From Bradyrhizobium sp. CCGUVB4N (GTDB lineage Bacteria > Pseudomonadota > Alphaproteobacteria > Rhizobiales > Xanthobacteraceae), in the NCBI RefSeq assembly GCF_024199945.1, contig NZ_JANADP010000001.1, positions 3,286,001 through 3,350,000 of the forward strand: a stretch of 64,000 nt of DNA. The letters run 5' to 3'. A model generated the notes under the pieces. The model was given only the letters and a program-made list of their open reading frames with translations, searched no databases and was not told the DNA's origin. Made by a program: the position numbers and the translations under genes. This document shows positions 27,032-34,767 of this stretch, piece by piece. The first letter of the stretch is position 1; each line of letters opens with the position of its first letter.

Positions 27032-29398
27032 ATGCTCGAAAAGCACCGCGAGAATGAGGTTCATGTCGACAAGGTCGAGCAGGGGCCTACGTCCTCCATC
27101 GCCTTCGGGCTGGAGCGCATCGGGCTGATTGCAGTCCGCGCGCCGATCGTCTCCTGCATCATCCTGCTCGCGCTGATCGTTGCCGCGGTGTTCGGCATCT
27201 ATCGGATCAAGATCGACGATTCGCTGTCGCAGCTGTTCCGCTCCAACACACCGGAATTCCGCCAGTATGAAGCGGTGACCAAGAAGTTCCCGGCAGAGGA
27301 ATTCGACGTCCTCGTCGTGGTCGAAGGCCAGAAACTCCTGGCACGGAAGAACCTCGAGAAGCTGCGCGACTTCGTCACCGACATGCAGCTGGTCGAAGGC
27401 ACCCGCGGCCTGGTCTCGCTGTTCTCGGCGCGCCAGGCGCCGGCGCCGGGCAAGTTGCCGGCCGCGTTGTTCCCGGCCGAGCTGCCCGAAGGCGCGGCCT
27501 ATGACCAGTTCATCGAGACCGTCAAAAACAACGAGATCATCCGCGGCAAGCTCTTGTCCGAGGACGGTACGCTCGCGCTGATCGTGCTGTCGCTCGATCC
27601 GGCAGTGGTCGCCTCCAACAAGCTCACCAAGACCGTTGGCGACATCCGCGCATTGATGAAGGAGGATCTCGGCGACACCGGGCTCAGCGTGCAGCTCTCC
27701 GGCGTGCCGGTGATGCAGCTCGAGATCCGCAACGCGGTCGAGCGCGACGGCCTCACCTACAACATCCTCGGCATTCTCGCCGGCTGCGTCATCGCCATCA
27801 TCTTCTTCCGCAAGATCTCGTTCATGGTGGTGGCGGCGTTCCCCCCGATGATCGCGATCCTGATTGCACTCGGCGCGCTCGGCTGGGCGAATTTCAATCT
27901 CAACATGTTCCTGAACGTGATGACGCCGCTCATCATGGTGATCTCGTTCTCGGACTCGATGCAGCTCACCTTTGCCGCGCGTGACCGGCTGATCGCGGGC
28001 CAGGACAAGTTCACCGCGTTCAAGAATGCGGTGCTGGTGGTGGGCCCGGCCTGCGTGCTGACGCATGGCACCGCCGGCATTTCCTTCATCGCGCTCCAGT
28101 TCTCCGATTCCGACCTGATCCGCAAATTCGGTGAAGCAGGCCTCGCCGCGACCATCATCGCGCTGGTTACGGTGCTGTCGCTGGTGCCGGTGTTCGGCGT
28201 GCTGTTCGTACGCAACGAGAAGCTCTTTGCGGTCAAGTTCCAGAGCGCGGATGCCGGCGTGCAGGCGCTGCGCAATTTCTGCTACTGGATCGCGGTGCGC
28301 ATGGTCGGCCGGCCCGGCCTGTTCAGCCTGATCGCGCTGGTGTTCGTCGCTGGCCTCGGCGTCGTCTACGCCAATCTTCAGCCGCGCTACCGGCTCGCCG
28401 ACCAGGTGCCCGACAAGCGCCAGGCGGTCGCCGCCAGCAACCGGCTCGACGCCAAGCTCACCGGCGCGAATCCGGTCAACGTCCTGATCCAGCTTCCCAA
28501 GGGCGAAACGCTCTACTCGCCGGAAACGCTGCAAACCATCGCCGACGTGCATGCGACCGTGGAGAAGGCGGCCGGCGTGGGCAATGTCTGGTCGCTGGAG
28601 ACGCTGCGCCGCTGGCTGGCGGAAAAGGCCGGCAGCGACGATGTCGCAACTCTCAAGGAATATGTGAACGTCATTCCCGAGCATCTGGTGCGACGCTTCA
28701 TCGATGCCGAGCAGGATGCGGTGGTCGTGGCCGGCCGCGTGCCGGACAAGGATTCCAGCCAGCTCCTGCCGATCGTCGACAAGCTCGACTCCGAGCTCGA
28801 CGCCGTCCGCAAGAAGCACCCCGGCTACGAGGTTGCCGTCACCGGTCTCGCCGCCATCGCCGCACGCAATTCGGCCGGCATGATCGAGAAGCTGAACCGC
28901 GGCCTCACCGTCGAATTCGCGTTGGTCGCGATCTTCATTGGCCTCGCCTTCCGTTCCTGGGTGGTGATGTTTGCCTGCATCCTGCCGGGCATCTTCCCGG
29001 TGGTGATGTCGGGAACGGTGCTGTGGGCGATGGGCGAGGGGTTGCAATTCGCCAGCGTCGTCGCGCTCACCGTCTCGTTCGGCTTGGGCCTGAGCGCCAC
29101 CATCCACTTCCTCAATCGCCTGCGATTGGAGAGCAAGCCGGGCGTCGGTTCGGCGCTGGCGGTCGAACGGGCGACCGTGCTGGTCGGCCCGGCGCTGATC
29201 CTGACCACGGTGGTCCTGGCCAGTGGCCTCGTCGTCACCGTGTTCTCGGACCTGCCATCGCTTCGGCTGTTCGGCTGGCTCAGCGCCTTCTCGATGGTGG
29301 CGGCGCTGGTGGCCGACCTCTTCATCCTGCGGCCGACCGCGATGTGGCTGATCAACCTGCACGCCAAGCTTCACGGCCCCGACAAGCCGGCGATCTGA
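27032..29398 (+). CDS. MMPL/RND-family transporter
   Basis: A 788-residue RND exporter of the MMPL/HpnN type, with helices at about 35-55, a periplasmic loop with IDDSLSQLFRSNTPEFRQYE, a helix cluster around residues 230-400, another single helix near 430, a second loop and a final helix cluster from 630. Conserved membrane residues are in VISFSDSMQLTFAARDR and TVSFGLGLSATIHFLNRL. It follows eutC by 205 bp in the same direction. It is distinct from hpnN at 40127 but has the same architecture, so it may move a hopanoid or related lipid. Substrate not known. Confidence 0.83.
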   Translation: MLEKHRENEVHVDKVEQGPTSSIAFGLERIGLIAVRAPIVSCIILLALIVAAVFGIYRIKIDDSLSQLFRSNTPEFRQYEAVTKKFPAEEFDVLVVVEGQKLLARKNLEKLRDFVTDMQLVEGTRGLVSLFSARQAPAPGKLPAALFPAELPEGAAYDQFIETVKNNEIIRGKLLSEDGTLALIVLSLDPAVVASNKLTKTVGDIRALMKEDLGDTGLSVQLSGVPVMQLEIRNAVERDGLTYNILGILAGCVIAIIFFRKISFMVVAAFPPMIAILIALGALGWANFNLNMFLNVMTPLIMVISFSDSMQLTFAARDRLIAGQDKFTAFKNAVLVVGPACVLTHGTAGISFIALQFSDSDLIRKFGEAGLAATIIALVTVLSLVPVFGVLFVRNEKLFAVKFQSADAGVQALRNFCYWIAVRMVGRPGLFSLIALVFVAGLGVVYANLQPRYRLADQVPDKRQAVAASNRLDAKLTGANPVNVLIQLPKGETLYSPETLQTIADVHATVEKAAGVGNVWSLETLRRWLAEKAGSDDVATLKEYVNVIPEHLVRRFIDAEQDAVVVAGRVPDKDSSQLLPIVDKLDSELDAVRKKHPGYEVAVTGLAAIAARNSAGMIEKLNRGLTVEFALVAIFIGLAFRSWVVMFACILPGIFPVVMSGTVLWAMGEGLQFASVVALTVSFGLGLSATIHFLNRLRLESKPGVGSALAVERATVLVGPALILTTVVLASGLVVTVFSDLPSLRLFGWLSAFSMVAALVADLFILRPTAMWLINLHAKLHGPDKPAI

Positions 29399-29424
29399 GC
29401 GGGGCGGCAGACGCCGCCTCACGC

Positions 29425-30171
29425 TCACGCGTCGATGCGAACGATCCCGTACGGGTTGAACTTGAAATCGTCCTGGGCGTAATCCTGTTCTCGTGAGAGC
29501 GTGAGCTTGCGATCGCGCAGCGTCGCGTCGATGCCACGTTCAGCCATCGCGTCGGCGATCTCGTCCATGAGCTTCACCGCGTCGCGATCGCTGCCGCGCG
29601 CTTTCGGCACATAGATCTCCGGCAGCCCGACGAGATGGAAGCCAACGCTTTCGTTGTAGGCCGCGCCTCCGAGCGGGCGCTTGGCGAAGGCGAGGCGACA
29701 GGTCCGCCCCATCGCGGCCGTGAGGGCGAGGCCCTGGTTCGTCTTCGCCGCCGCCTTGCACTCGCCGGCCAACTGCATCCACCGCTTGATCCCGTGGGCG
29801 ACGCCCGCGCTCTCCCCCTTCACGGCGGTGGCTCCGGCCTCGATCAGCTCTTCGACGATACGCAAGGCCGCGGCCGAATAGGCGACCGCCTTCTGCTGCT
29901 CCATCGGCGGGCTCAGCACGTAGAGCACGGATTTGTGGTTGGCGACGGCGGCCTCGTCGGCGGCGGACCACGCATTGGGAAAGACGCGGTCCCAGCAGAC
30001 CCCGAACGATCGCGTCATATGCGGATCGGACTGCGCCTGCGAATAGGTGCGGTCGATCTCGAAACCGAAATCGGTGATCGTCTTTGCGACCGCTTTCGGC
30101 GGATGCAGCAGGCTTTCATCCTTGCCGAGGAAACAAAGCACGTGACGCGGTTTCACTGACGAAGCCGACAT
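29425..30171 (-). CDS. Hypothetical protein, 248 aa
   Basis: Starts at ATG 30171 (MSASSVKPRHVLCFLG), which has a strong ribosome-binding site AGGGAGGAG 5 bases upstream. A longer frame from 30282 has a hydrophobic N-terminus but no ribosome-binding site. The protein is soluble, alpha/beta, with AVKGESAGVAHGIKRWMQL about the middle, RTCRLAFAKRP and GFHLVGLPEIYVPK as the most distinctive stretches. I do not recognise the family with confidence; a DUF4261-like relation is possible but unverified. It is convergent with the RND gene and apparently monocistronic. Confidence 0.6.
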   Translation of the reverse strand: MSASSVKPRHVLCFLGKDESLLHPPKAVAKTITDFGFEIDRTYSQAQSDPHMTRSFGVCWDRVFPNAWSAADEAAVANHKSVLYVLSPPMEQQKAVAYSAAALRIVEELIEAGATAVKGESAGVAHGIKRWMQLAGECKAAAKTNQGLALTAAMGRTCRLAFAKRPLGGAAYNESVGFHLVGLPEIYVPKARGSDRDAVKLMDEIADAMAERGIDATLRDRKLTLSREQDYAQDDFKFNPYGIVRIDA

Positions 30172-30293
30172 ATCCGCTCCTCCCTGGGGTGGCGGTTGAT
30201 CGTTGGCCCGGGCACGGTGAGTTGCGAGGAGCCCAACTCCCCAACCAAGTCCCCAAAGCAGCTGTCTGCGAAATCGGTCCATGTCAGTAAAAA

Positions 30294-30319
30294 GCCCCCG
30301 GCTCGCGAAAACCGGGGGC
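30294..30319 (-). terminator. Rho-independent terminator after 30347-30850 gene
   Basis: GCCCCCGG (30294-30301) pairs with CCGGGGGC (30312-30319). On the minus strand the stem is followed by five T residues (30293-30289). Confidence 0.8.
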
Positions 30320-30346
30320 GTGTTCTCTTGAAAGCGGGAAGGGCGA

Positions 30347-30850
30347 TCAGCCCTTCGTCATCGTGATGTTGACGCCGCGGATCTCACCCTTCGACGAGAT
30401 CTGCACGGTCTGTTTGGAGCCGTTGGTGCGCAGCGACAGATTGGCGGCGAAACCATTGGCCTCGACGAACACGTCGATCTGACCGCCGCCGGCGGTGCCC
30501 TGCAAATTGCCGAATATGTTGCGGTTGGACTCGCTCCAGTTGCCGGAGATCCGCTCGCCCTGGCTCGTCACGTCGCTGGTGAGGTCGAACTTGTAGCTGT
30601 CGGACGCGCAGTGCAGCGCCTGCTTGAGGTTGAGGCCCGTGCCGGCAACCTTGTAATCCGCCTTGCATCGGATGCGCTCGGTCGAGCCGTCCGACAGATT
30701 CACGGTGCCGGTCCCGGTCCACGCCCCGTCGAAGCCGGCGAACGGCCCGGACGACTGAGCGTGGCTTGCCGCAACTGAGAAGAGCAGCGCCGCACCAATG
30801 CCGGCCGCCTTGATTGCCAGTTCAGATCGCCCAAAGAATTTCATCATCAA
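30347..30850 (-). CDS. Exported beta-rich protein of unknown function
   Basis: A 167-residue protein with a signal peptide (hydrophobic core IKAAGIGAALLFSVAASHA, cleavage before QSS). The mature part is beta-rich with two cysteines: GAWTGTGTVNLSDGSTERI, then CKADYKV and LHCASDSYKF, which may form a disulfide. It ends in GVNITMTKG. The pattern suggests a small periplasmic lipocalin-like or binding fold common in Bradyrhizobium. Three consecutive ATG codons precede FFGR, so the exact start is open. Followed by a clear terminator. Confidence 0.7.
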   Translation of the reverse strand: MMMKFFGRSELAIKAAGIGAALLFSVAASHAQSSGPFAGFDGAWTGTGTVNLSDGSTERIRCKADYKVAGTGLNLKQALHCASDSYKFDLTSDVTSQGERISGNWSESNRNIFGNLQGTAGGGQIDVFVEANGFAANLSLRTNGSKQTVQISSKGEIRGVNITMTKG

Positions 30851-31322
30851 TATCCCGTTTTGGAACCACGTCCGTTCATGACAGGACGTCTCGCCACATC
30901 GAAAGTTTAGTGTTGTGAGCCCGTGTCAGGTTCAAGAGCCTGCGTCGGGTTCAAGGCCTGGCCGCCCACAATGTCGGGCTCGCGGAGCGGTCTTGCCACG
31001 AGCTGTCCCCGGATTTCCTCTGTTTCCATGTATTTCTGGCCGAAATGGCCGCTCGGACAGATGCAGCTCTGCAACAGGTATGCAGTAAAACGCCGCTTGC
31101 CCGAATTATGACGTAGTATCAAACCCTTACATCTGCCAATGAAGACCGAGGGAAGACCTGATTTGGTAGGCGCGGCGCCAATTTGGCCGCATTTACCAGC
31201 GCTTGTGCCTTCTCCGGTGCCGCTCTTTCCGCGGCAACTTGCCATCAGAACAATCCGTTCCCGTCGTCCGCCCTGTGCTGTCCGGGATTGGTGAGATTCT
31301 GCCGTCAGAATGAAGGAATACA
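30851..31322. other. Intergenic region, 472 bp, with short repeats
   Basis: No convincing gene. An imperfect tandem repeat (GTCAGGTTCAAGAGCCTGC then GTCGGGTTCAAGGCCTG) spans about 30924-30961. A perfect dyad ATTCTG-CCGT-CAGAAT (31296-31311) lies just before the small cysteine-rich gene at 31323 and could be an operator; GAAGGAATACA is its ribosome-binding site. A minus-strand frame at 30907-31323 was considered and not called. Confidence 0.35.
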
Positions 31323-31556
31323 ATGCGTAAGCTTCTCGTCGCCCTCACCGTGCTGTCGGCAACCCTGTCCACGGCTGCGTTCGCCCAGCAGGGGCGTGGC
31401 ACGGACGCCGAGCAGAAGGCCTGCACGCGCGACGTGCAGAAGTTCTGCCGTCCGGTCATCGACCAGGGCGATTTCACCATCCTGGCCTGCCTCAAGGAGA
31501 ACCGGGCCAAGATCTCGCAGGCCTGCGACCAGGTCCTGAAGAACCACAACCAGTAA
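31323..31556 (+). CDS. Small exported cysteine-rich protein
   Basis: A 77-residue protein with a signal peptide (MRKLLVALTVLSATLSTAAFA, cleavage before QQG). The mature part has four cysteines in ACTRDVQKFC and ACLKENRAKISQAC, the pattern of the cysteine-rich repeat (GLG1-like) family seen in many Bradyrhizobium periplasmic proteins. Ribosome-binding site GAAGGAA. It is monocistronic with a strong terminator 21 bases after the stop. Role unknown. Confidence 0.8.
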   Translation: MRKLLVALTVLSATLSTAAFAQQGRGTDAEQKACTRDVQKFCRPVIDQGDFTILACLKENRAKISQACDQVLKNHNQ

Positions 31557-31577
31557 GCTCGGCCACTGGCCCACAAA

Positions 31578-31600
31578 GGCGGCCGTGGGGCCGCCTTTTT
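31578..31600 (+). terminator. Rho-independent terminator
   Basis: GGCGGCC (31578-31584) and GGCCGCC (31589-31595) with a GTGG loop, followed by TTTTT. It ends the small cysteine-rich gene and insulates it from hpnC. Confidence 0.88.
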
Positions 31601-31645
31601 CAGGCCGGATCCGCAGGGCTGCCATCGAGAGACAGGATTGGTTTT

Positions 31646-31674
31646 GCGGCCGTATTCCCCTATATGGGGGCCGC
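31646..31674 (+). other. Bulged hairpin in hpnC leader
   Basis: GCGGC (31646-31650) and CCCC (31657-31660) pair with GGGG (31666-31669) and GCCGC (31670-31674), leaving a TATAT loop and a one-sided bulge. It lies 73 bases before the hpnC start. No T-run follows, so it is not a terminator; it could be an operator or an RNA leader element. Confidence 0.35.
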
Positions 31675-31747
31675 GGCGGCGTCGCTGGCATGAGCCCGCG
31701 CGAGCGCAAAAGCCCTTCCTGTCCAAACGATTGTTGATCAGCCCTCG

Positions 31748-32632
31748 ATGACCTCTGCGAGCGAATTGCGATCCGGCAAGGGTGACCGCGACGAGAATTT
31801 TCCCGTCGCGTCCTGGATCATTCATCCGCGTCATCGCGCGCTGATTCTGGCGTATTACAATTTCGTCCGCACGGCCGACGACATCGCCGACCACGCAACC
31901 TTGCCGGCGGACGAAAAGCTTCGCTATCTCGACCTGCTCGAGGCGGAACTGCTCGGCAAGGGCGACACCCAGGCTGAAGCCGTTGCGCTGCGGCGTGCGC
32001 TCGCCGAACGTGGCATGGCGCCCCGCCACGCGCTCGACGTGCTCATCGCGTTCCGCATGGACGTGACGAAACTGCGCTACGAGAACTGGGACGAGGTCAT
32101 CCACTATTGCCGCTATTCGGCGATGCCGGTCGGCCGATTCATGCTCGACGTCCATGGCGAGAGCACCTCGACCTGGGCCGCGTCGGATGCGCTCTGCGCG
32201 GGCCTTCAGATCAACAACCACCTCCAGGATTGCGGTAAGGATTTCCGCGAGCTCAATCGCGTCTATCTGCCGCGCGATGCCCTGGCCGCAAGCGGCGCCT
32301 CGGTCGAGCAGCTCGGACTTGCGCAGTCGCCGCCGGCGATGCTGGCCTGCCTCCAGGGGCTCGCCGTGCGCAACGAAGCGCTGCTGGGCGAGGGCAGGTC
32401 GTTAGCTGCGGAGATCCGGGATGTCCGCCTCGGCGTCGACGTTGCGGTGATCCAGGCCTATGCCGACCGCATCGTGCGCCTGCTCAAGGTGCGCGATCCC
32501 TTGCGCGAGCGCGTGCATCTGAACAAGTTTGAACTGCTCACCTTCAGCCTCGCCGGCATGATCGGCGAAGTCGGCCGCCGTGCGATCGGCCGCAAGGCCA
32601 TCTCTAGTCCGGGGACTGCCCATGACGCTTGA
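31748..32632 (+). CDS. hpnC: Squalene synthase HpnC
   Basis: A 294-residue isoprenoid synthase-fold protein. VRTADDIADHA (about residues 40-50) and LQDCGKDFRELNR (about 163-175) are the two aspartate-rich Mg-diphosphate motifs. In the three-step bacterial route HpnD makes presqualene diphosphate, HpnC converts it to hydroxysqualene, and HpnE reduces it to squalene. First gene of hpnCDE-shc-hpnG; its 3' end overlaps hpnD by 11 bases. Confidence 0.93.
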   Translation: MTSASELRSGKGDRDENFPVASWIIHPRHRALILAYYNFVRTADDIADHATLPADEKLRYLDLLEAELLGKGDTQAEAVALRRALAERGMAPRHALDVLIAFRMDVTKLRYENWDEVIHYCRYSAMPVGRFMLDVHGESTSTWAASDALCAGLQINNHLQDCGKDFRELNRVYLPRDALAASGASVEQLGLAQSPPAMLACLQGLAVRNEALLGEGRSLAAEIRDVRLGVDVAVIQAYADRIVRLLKVRDPLRERVHLNKFELLTFSLAGMIGEVGRRAIGRKAISSPGTAHDA

Positions 32633-33461
32633 GGCGACCGCGCCCAGCGCCAATTATGGATCGTCCGCATCGAACAGCTCCTTCTACGCTGCGATGCGCA
32701 TCCTGCCGCGCGACCAGCGCGAGGCGATGTTCCAGATCTACAGCTTCTGCCGCCAGGTCGACGACATCGCCGATTCCGACGGCCCGCGCGACGAGCGGCT
32801 CGCCGCGCTCCAGGAATGGCGCAACGACATCGACGCGCTCTACCAGGGCAATCCGCCGCCGCGGTTGAAGGACTACGTCACCTCGGTGAAGACCTTCGGG
32901 CTGAAGCGCGAGGATTTTCTCGCCATCGTCGACGGCATGGAGATGGACGTGCCGCAGGACATCCGCGCACCCGACATGGCGACGCTGGATCTCTATTGCG
33001 ATCGCGTTGCCAGCGCCGTCGGACGGCTGTCGGTGCGGGTGTTCGGCCTGCCGGAAGAGGACGGCATCCAGCTCGCTTATCACCTGGGGCGCGCGCTGCA
33101 GCTCACCAACATCCTGCGCGACATCGACGAAGATGCCACGCTCGGCCGGCTCTATCTGCCGCGCGAGGCGCTGCTGCATGCCGGCATCACCTCCAACGAT
33201 CCGAACCGCGTGATCGCCGAGCGCGGGCTGCCGAAAGTCTGCCTGCCGCTGACGCAGCGCGCCAAGGCACATTTCGAGAAGTCGGACGAGATCATGAATC
33301 GCAACAGGCGCCGCGCGGTGCGCGCGCCGCGGATCATGTCGAAGTACTATCACGCCATCCTGGACCTCCTGATCGCGCGCGGCTTCAACGCGCCGCGCGA
33401 GCCGGTGCGTGTGTCGAAGGTCACACGCTTCGCGATCCTGTTCCGCTACGCTTTCATCTGA
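32622..33461 (+). CDS. hpnD: Presqualene diphosphate synthase HpnD
   Basis: A 279-residue phytoene/squalene-synthase family protein. CRQVDDIADSDGPRDE and LTNILRDIDEDATLGRLYLP are the two substrate-Mg motifs; the second is complete here, as expected of the enzyme that condenses two farnesyl diphosphates. The ATG at 32622 lies within the end of hpnC, and the TGA overlaps the hpnE ATG by one base, so the three genes are translationally coupled. Confidence 0.93.
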   Translation: MTLEATAPSANYGSSASNSSFYAAMRILPRDQREAMFQIYSFCRQVDDIADSDGPRDERLAALQEWRNDIDALYQGNPPPRLKDYVTSVKTFGLKREDFLAIVDGMEMDVPQDIRAPDMATLDLYCDRVASAVGRLSVRVFGLPEEDGIQLAYHLGRALQLTNILRDIDEDATLGRLYLPREALLHAGITSNDPNRVIAERGLPKVCLPLTQRAKAHFEKSDEIMNRNRRRAVRAPRIMSKYYHAILDLLIARGFNAPREPVRVSKVTRFAILFRYAFI

Positions 33462-34717
33462 TGCAAAACACAGCTCACATCATCGGCGCTGGAATTTCCG
33501 GCCTCTCCGCCGCTGTGCGGCTCGCCAATGCCGGCTTCAAGATCGCCGTGCACGAGGCGACGCACCAGGCCGGCGGCCGCTGCCGCTCTTATTTCGACGG
33601 CGCCACCAATCTCACCATCGACAACGGCAACCATCTGCTGCTGTCGGGCAACAGCCACGCGCGCGCCTATGCGCGGTCGATCGGCACCGAGGCGGGGCTG
33701 GTCGGTCCTGAAAGCGCGCAGTTTCCATTCGTCGACATCAAGACCGGGCAGCGCTGGCAGATCGATCTTGGTTCGGGCCGGCTACCGACCTGGGTGCTCG
33801 ACGAGAGCCGCCGCGTGCCCGATACCGGACTCACCGATTATCTCAAGCTGGCTCCGCTGATCTGGGCGTCGGAACAGACGCTGGTCGGCAAGTCCATTCC
33901 TACCGAGGGCACGCTCTATCATCGCCTGGTGCAGCCGCTGCTGCTCGCCGCACTCAATGTCGATCCGCCCGAAGGTTCGGCCGGGCTGGCCGGTGCCATC
34001 GTGCGTGAGACGCTGCTTGCGGGCGGGCAGGCCTGCCGCCCGCTGATCGCGCGCGACGGCCTCAGCGCCGTGCTGATCGAGCCTGCCGTGAAATTCTTGG
34101 ACGAGCGCGGCCACACCGTTCAGCTCGGCCATGAGCTGCGGTCCTTCATCACCAGCGACGGCAAGGTCAGCGCGCTGAATTTCGGCGGCGAGGATGTGGT
34201 CCAGCTTGCTGCGGGCGACGTGATCGTGATGGCGGTGCCGCCACGCGCGGCGACGAGCCTGCTGCCGGGCCTGACGGCGCCGACCGAATTCCGCGCCATT
34301 GTGAATGCGCATTTCCGCTTCGAGCCGCCGCCGGGCGCGGCGCCGATCCTGGGCGTCATCGGCGGCGTCGTCGAATGGCTGTTTGCGTTCCCGAACCGGC
34401 TCTCCGTCACCATCAGCAACGGCGACCGCCTCGTCGACATGCCGCGCGAGGAGCTCGCGCAGACGATCTGGAACGACGTCTGCGCGGCCGGCGGTGTCTC
34501 CGGCGAATTGCCGCCGTGGCAGATCGTGCGCGAGCGCCGTGCCACATTTGCGGCAACGCCGGCGCAGAATGCCCTGCGTCCGGGGCCGGTCACCGCGCTG
34601 AAAAACCTGTTCCTTGCCGGCGACTGGACTGCTACGGGATTGCCGGCAACGATCGAGGGATCGGTCCGGTCCGGTGATCGCGCCGCCGATCTGGTTTTGG
34701 CCGCAAAGCGGCCCTGA
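33461..34717 (+). CDS. hpnE: Hydroxysqualene dehydroxylase HpnE
   Basis: A 418-residue FAD-dependent amine-oxidase/desaturase-like protein. The N-terminus carries the dinucleotide-binding motif AHIIGAGISGLSAAVRLA with HEATHQAGGRCRSY, and the C-terminus the second FAD contact NLFLAGDWTATGLPATIEGSV. HpnE removes the hydroxyl from hydroxysqualene to give squalene. The start overlaps the hpnD stop by one base. Confidence 0.93.
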   Translation: MQNTAHIIGAGISGLSAAVRLANAGFKIAVHEATHQAGGRCRSYFDGATNLTIDNGNHLLLSGNSHARAYARSIGTEAGLVGPESAQFPFVDIKTGQRWQIDLGSGRLPTWVLDESRRVPDTGLTDYLKLAPLIWASEQTLVGKSIPTEGTLYHRLVQPLLLAALNVDPPEGSAGLAGAIVRETLLAGGQACRPLIARDGLSAVLIEPAVKFLDERGHTVQLGHELRSFITSDGKVSALNFGGEDVVQLAAGDVIVMAVPPRAATSLLPGLTAPTEFRAIVNAHFRFEPPPGAAPILGVIGGVVEWLFAFPNRLSVTISNGDRLVDMPREELAQTIWNDVCAAGGVSGELPPWQIVRERRATFAATPAQNALRPGPVTALKNLFLAGDWTATGLPATIEGSVRSGDRAADLVLAAKRP

Positions 34718-34767
34718 CGGGCAATGTCCCCGTCACTTTCAATCGACACTCGGAGCAATCGAGCGAC

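Noticed and set aside
27014..29428. Long minus-strand reading frame (about 800 codons) opposite the RND transporter
   Set aside because: Runs antisense to a clear transporter; the translation is rich in Arg, Asp, Gln and His with no domain, as expected of a GC-rich shadow frame.
30907..31323. Minus-strand reading frame of 138 codons in the gap before the cysteine-rich gene
   Set aside because: No ribosome-binding site, poor composition, and it contains an imperfect nucleotide repeat that explains its C-terminus.
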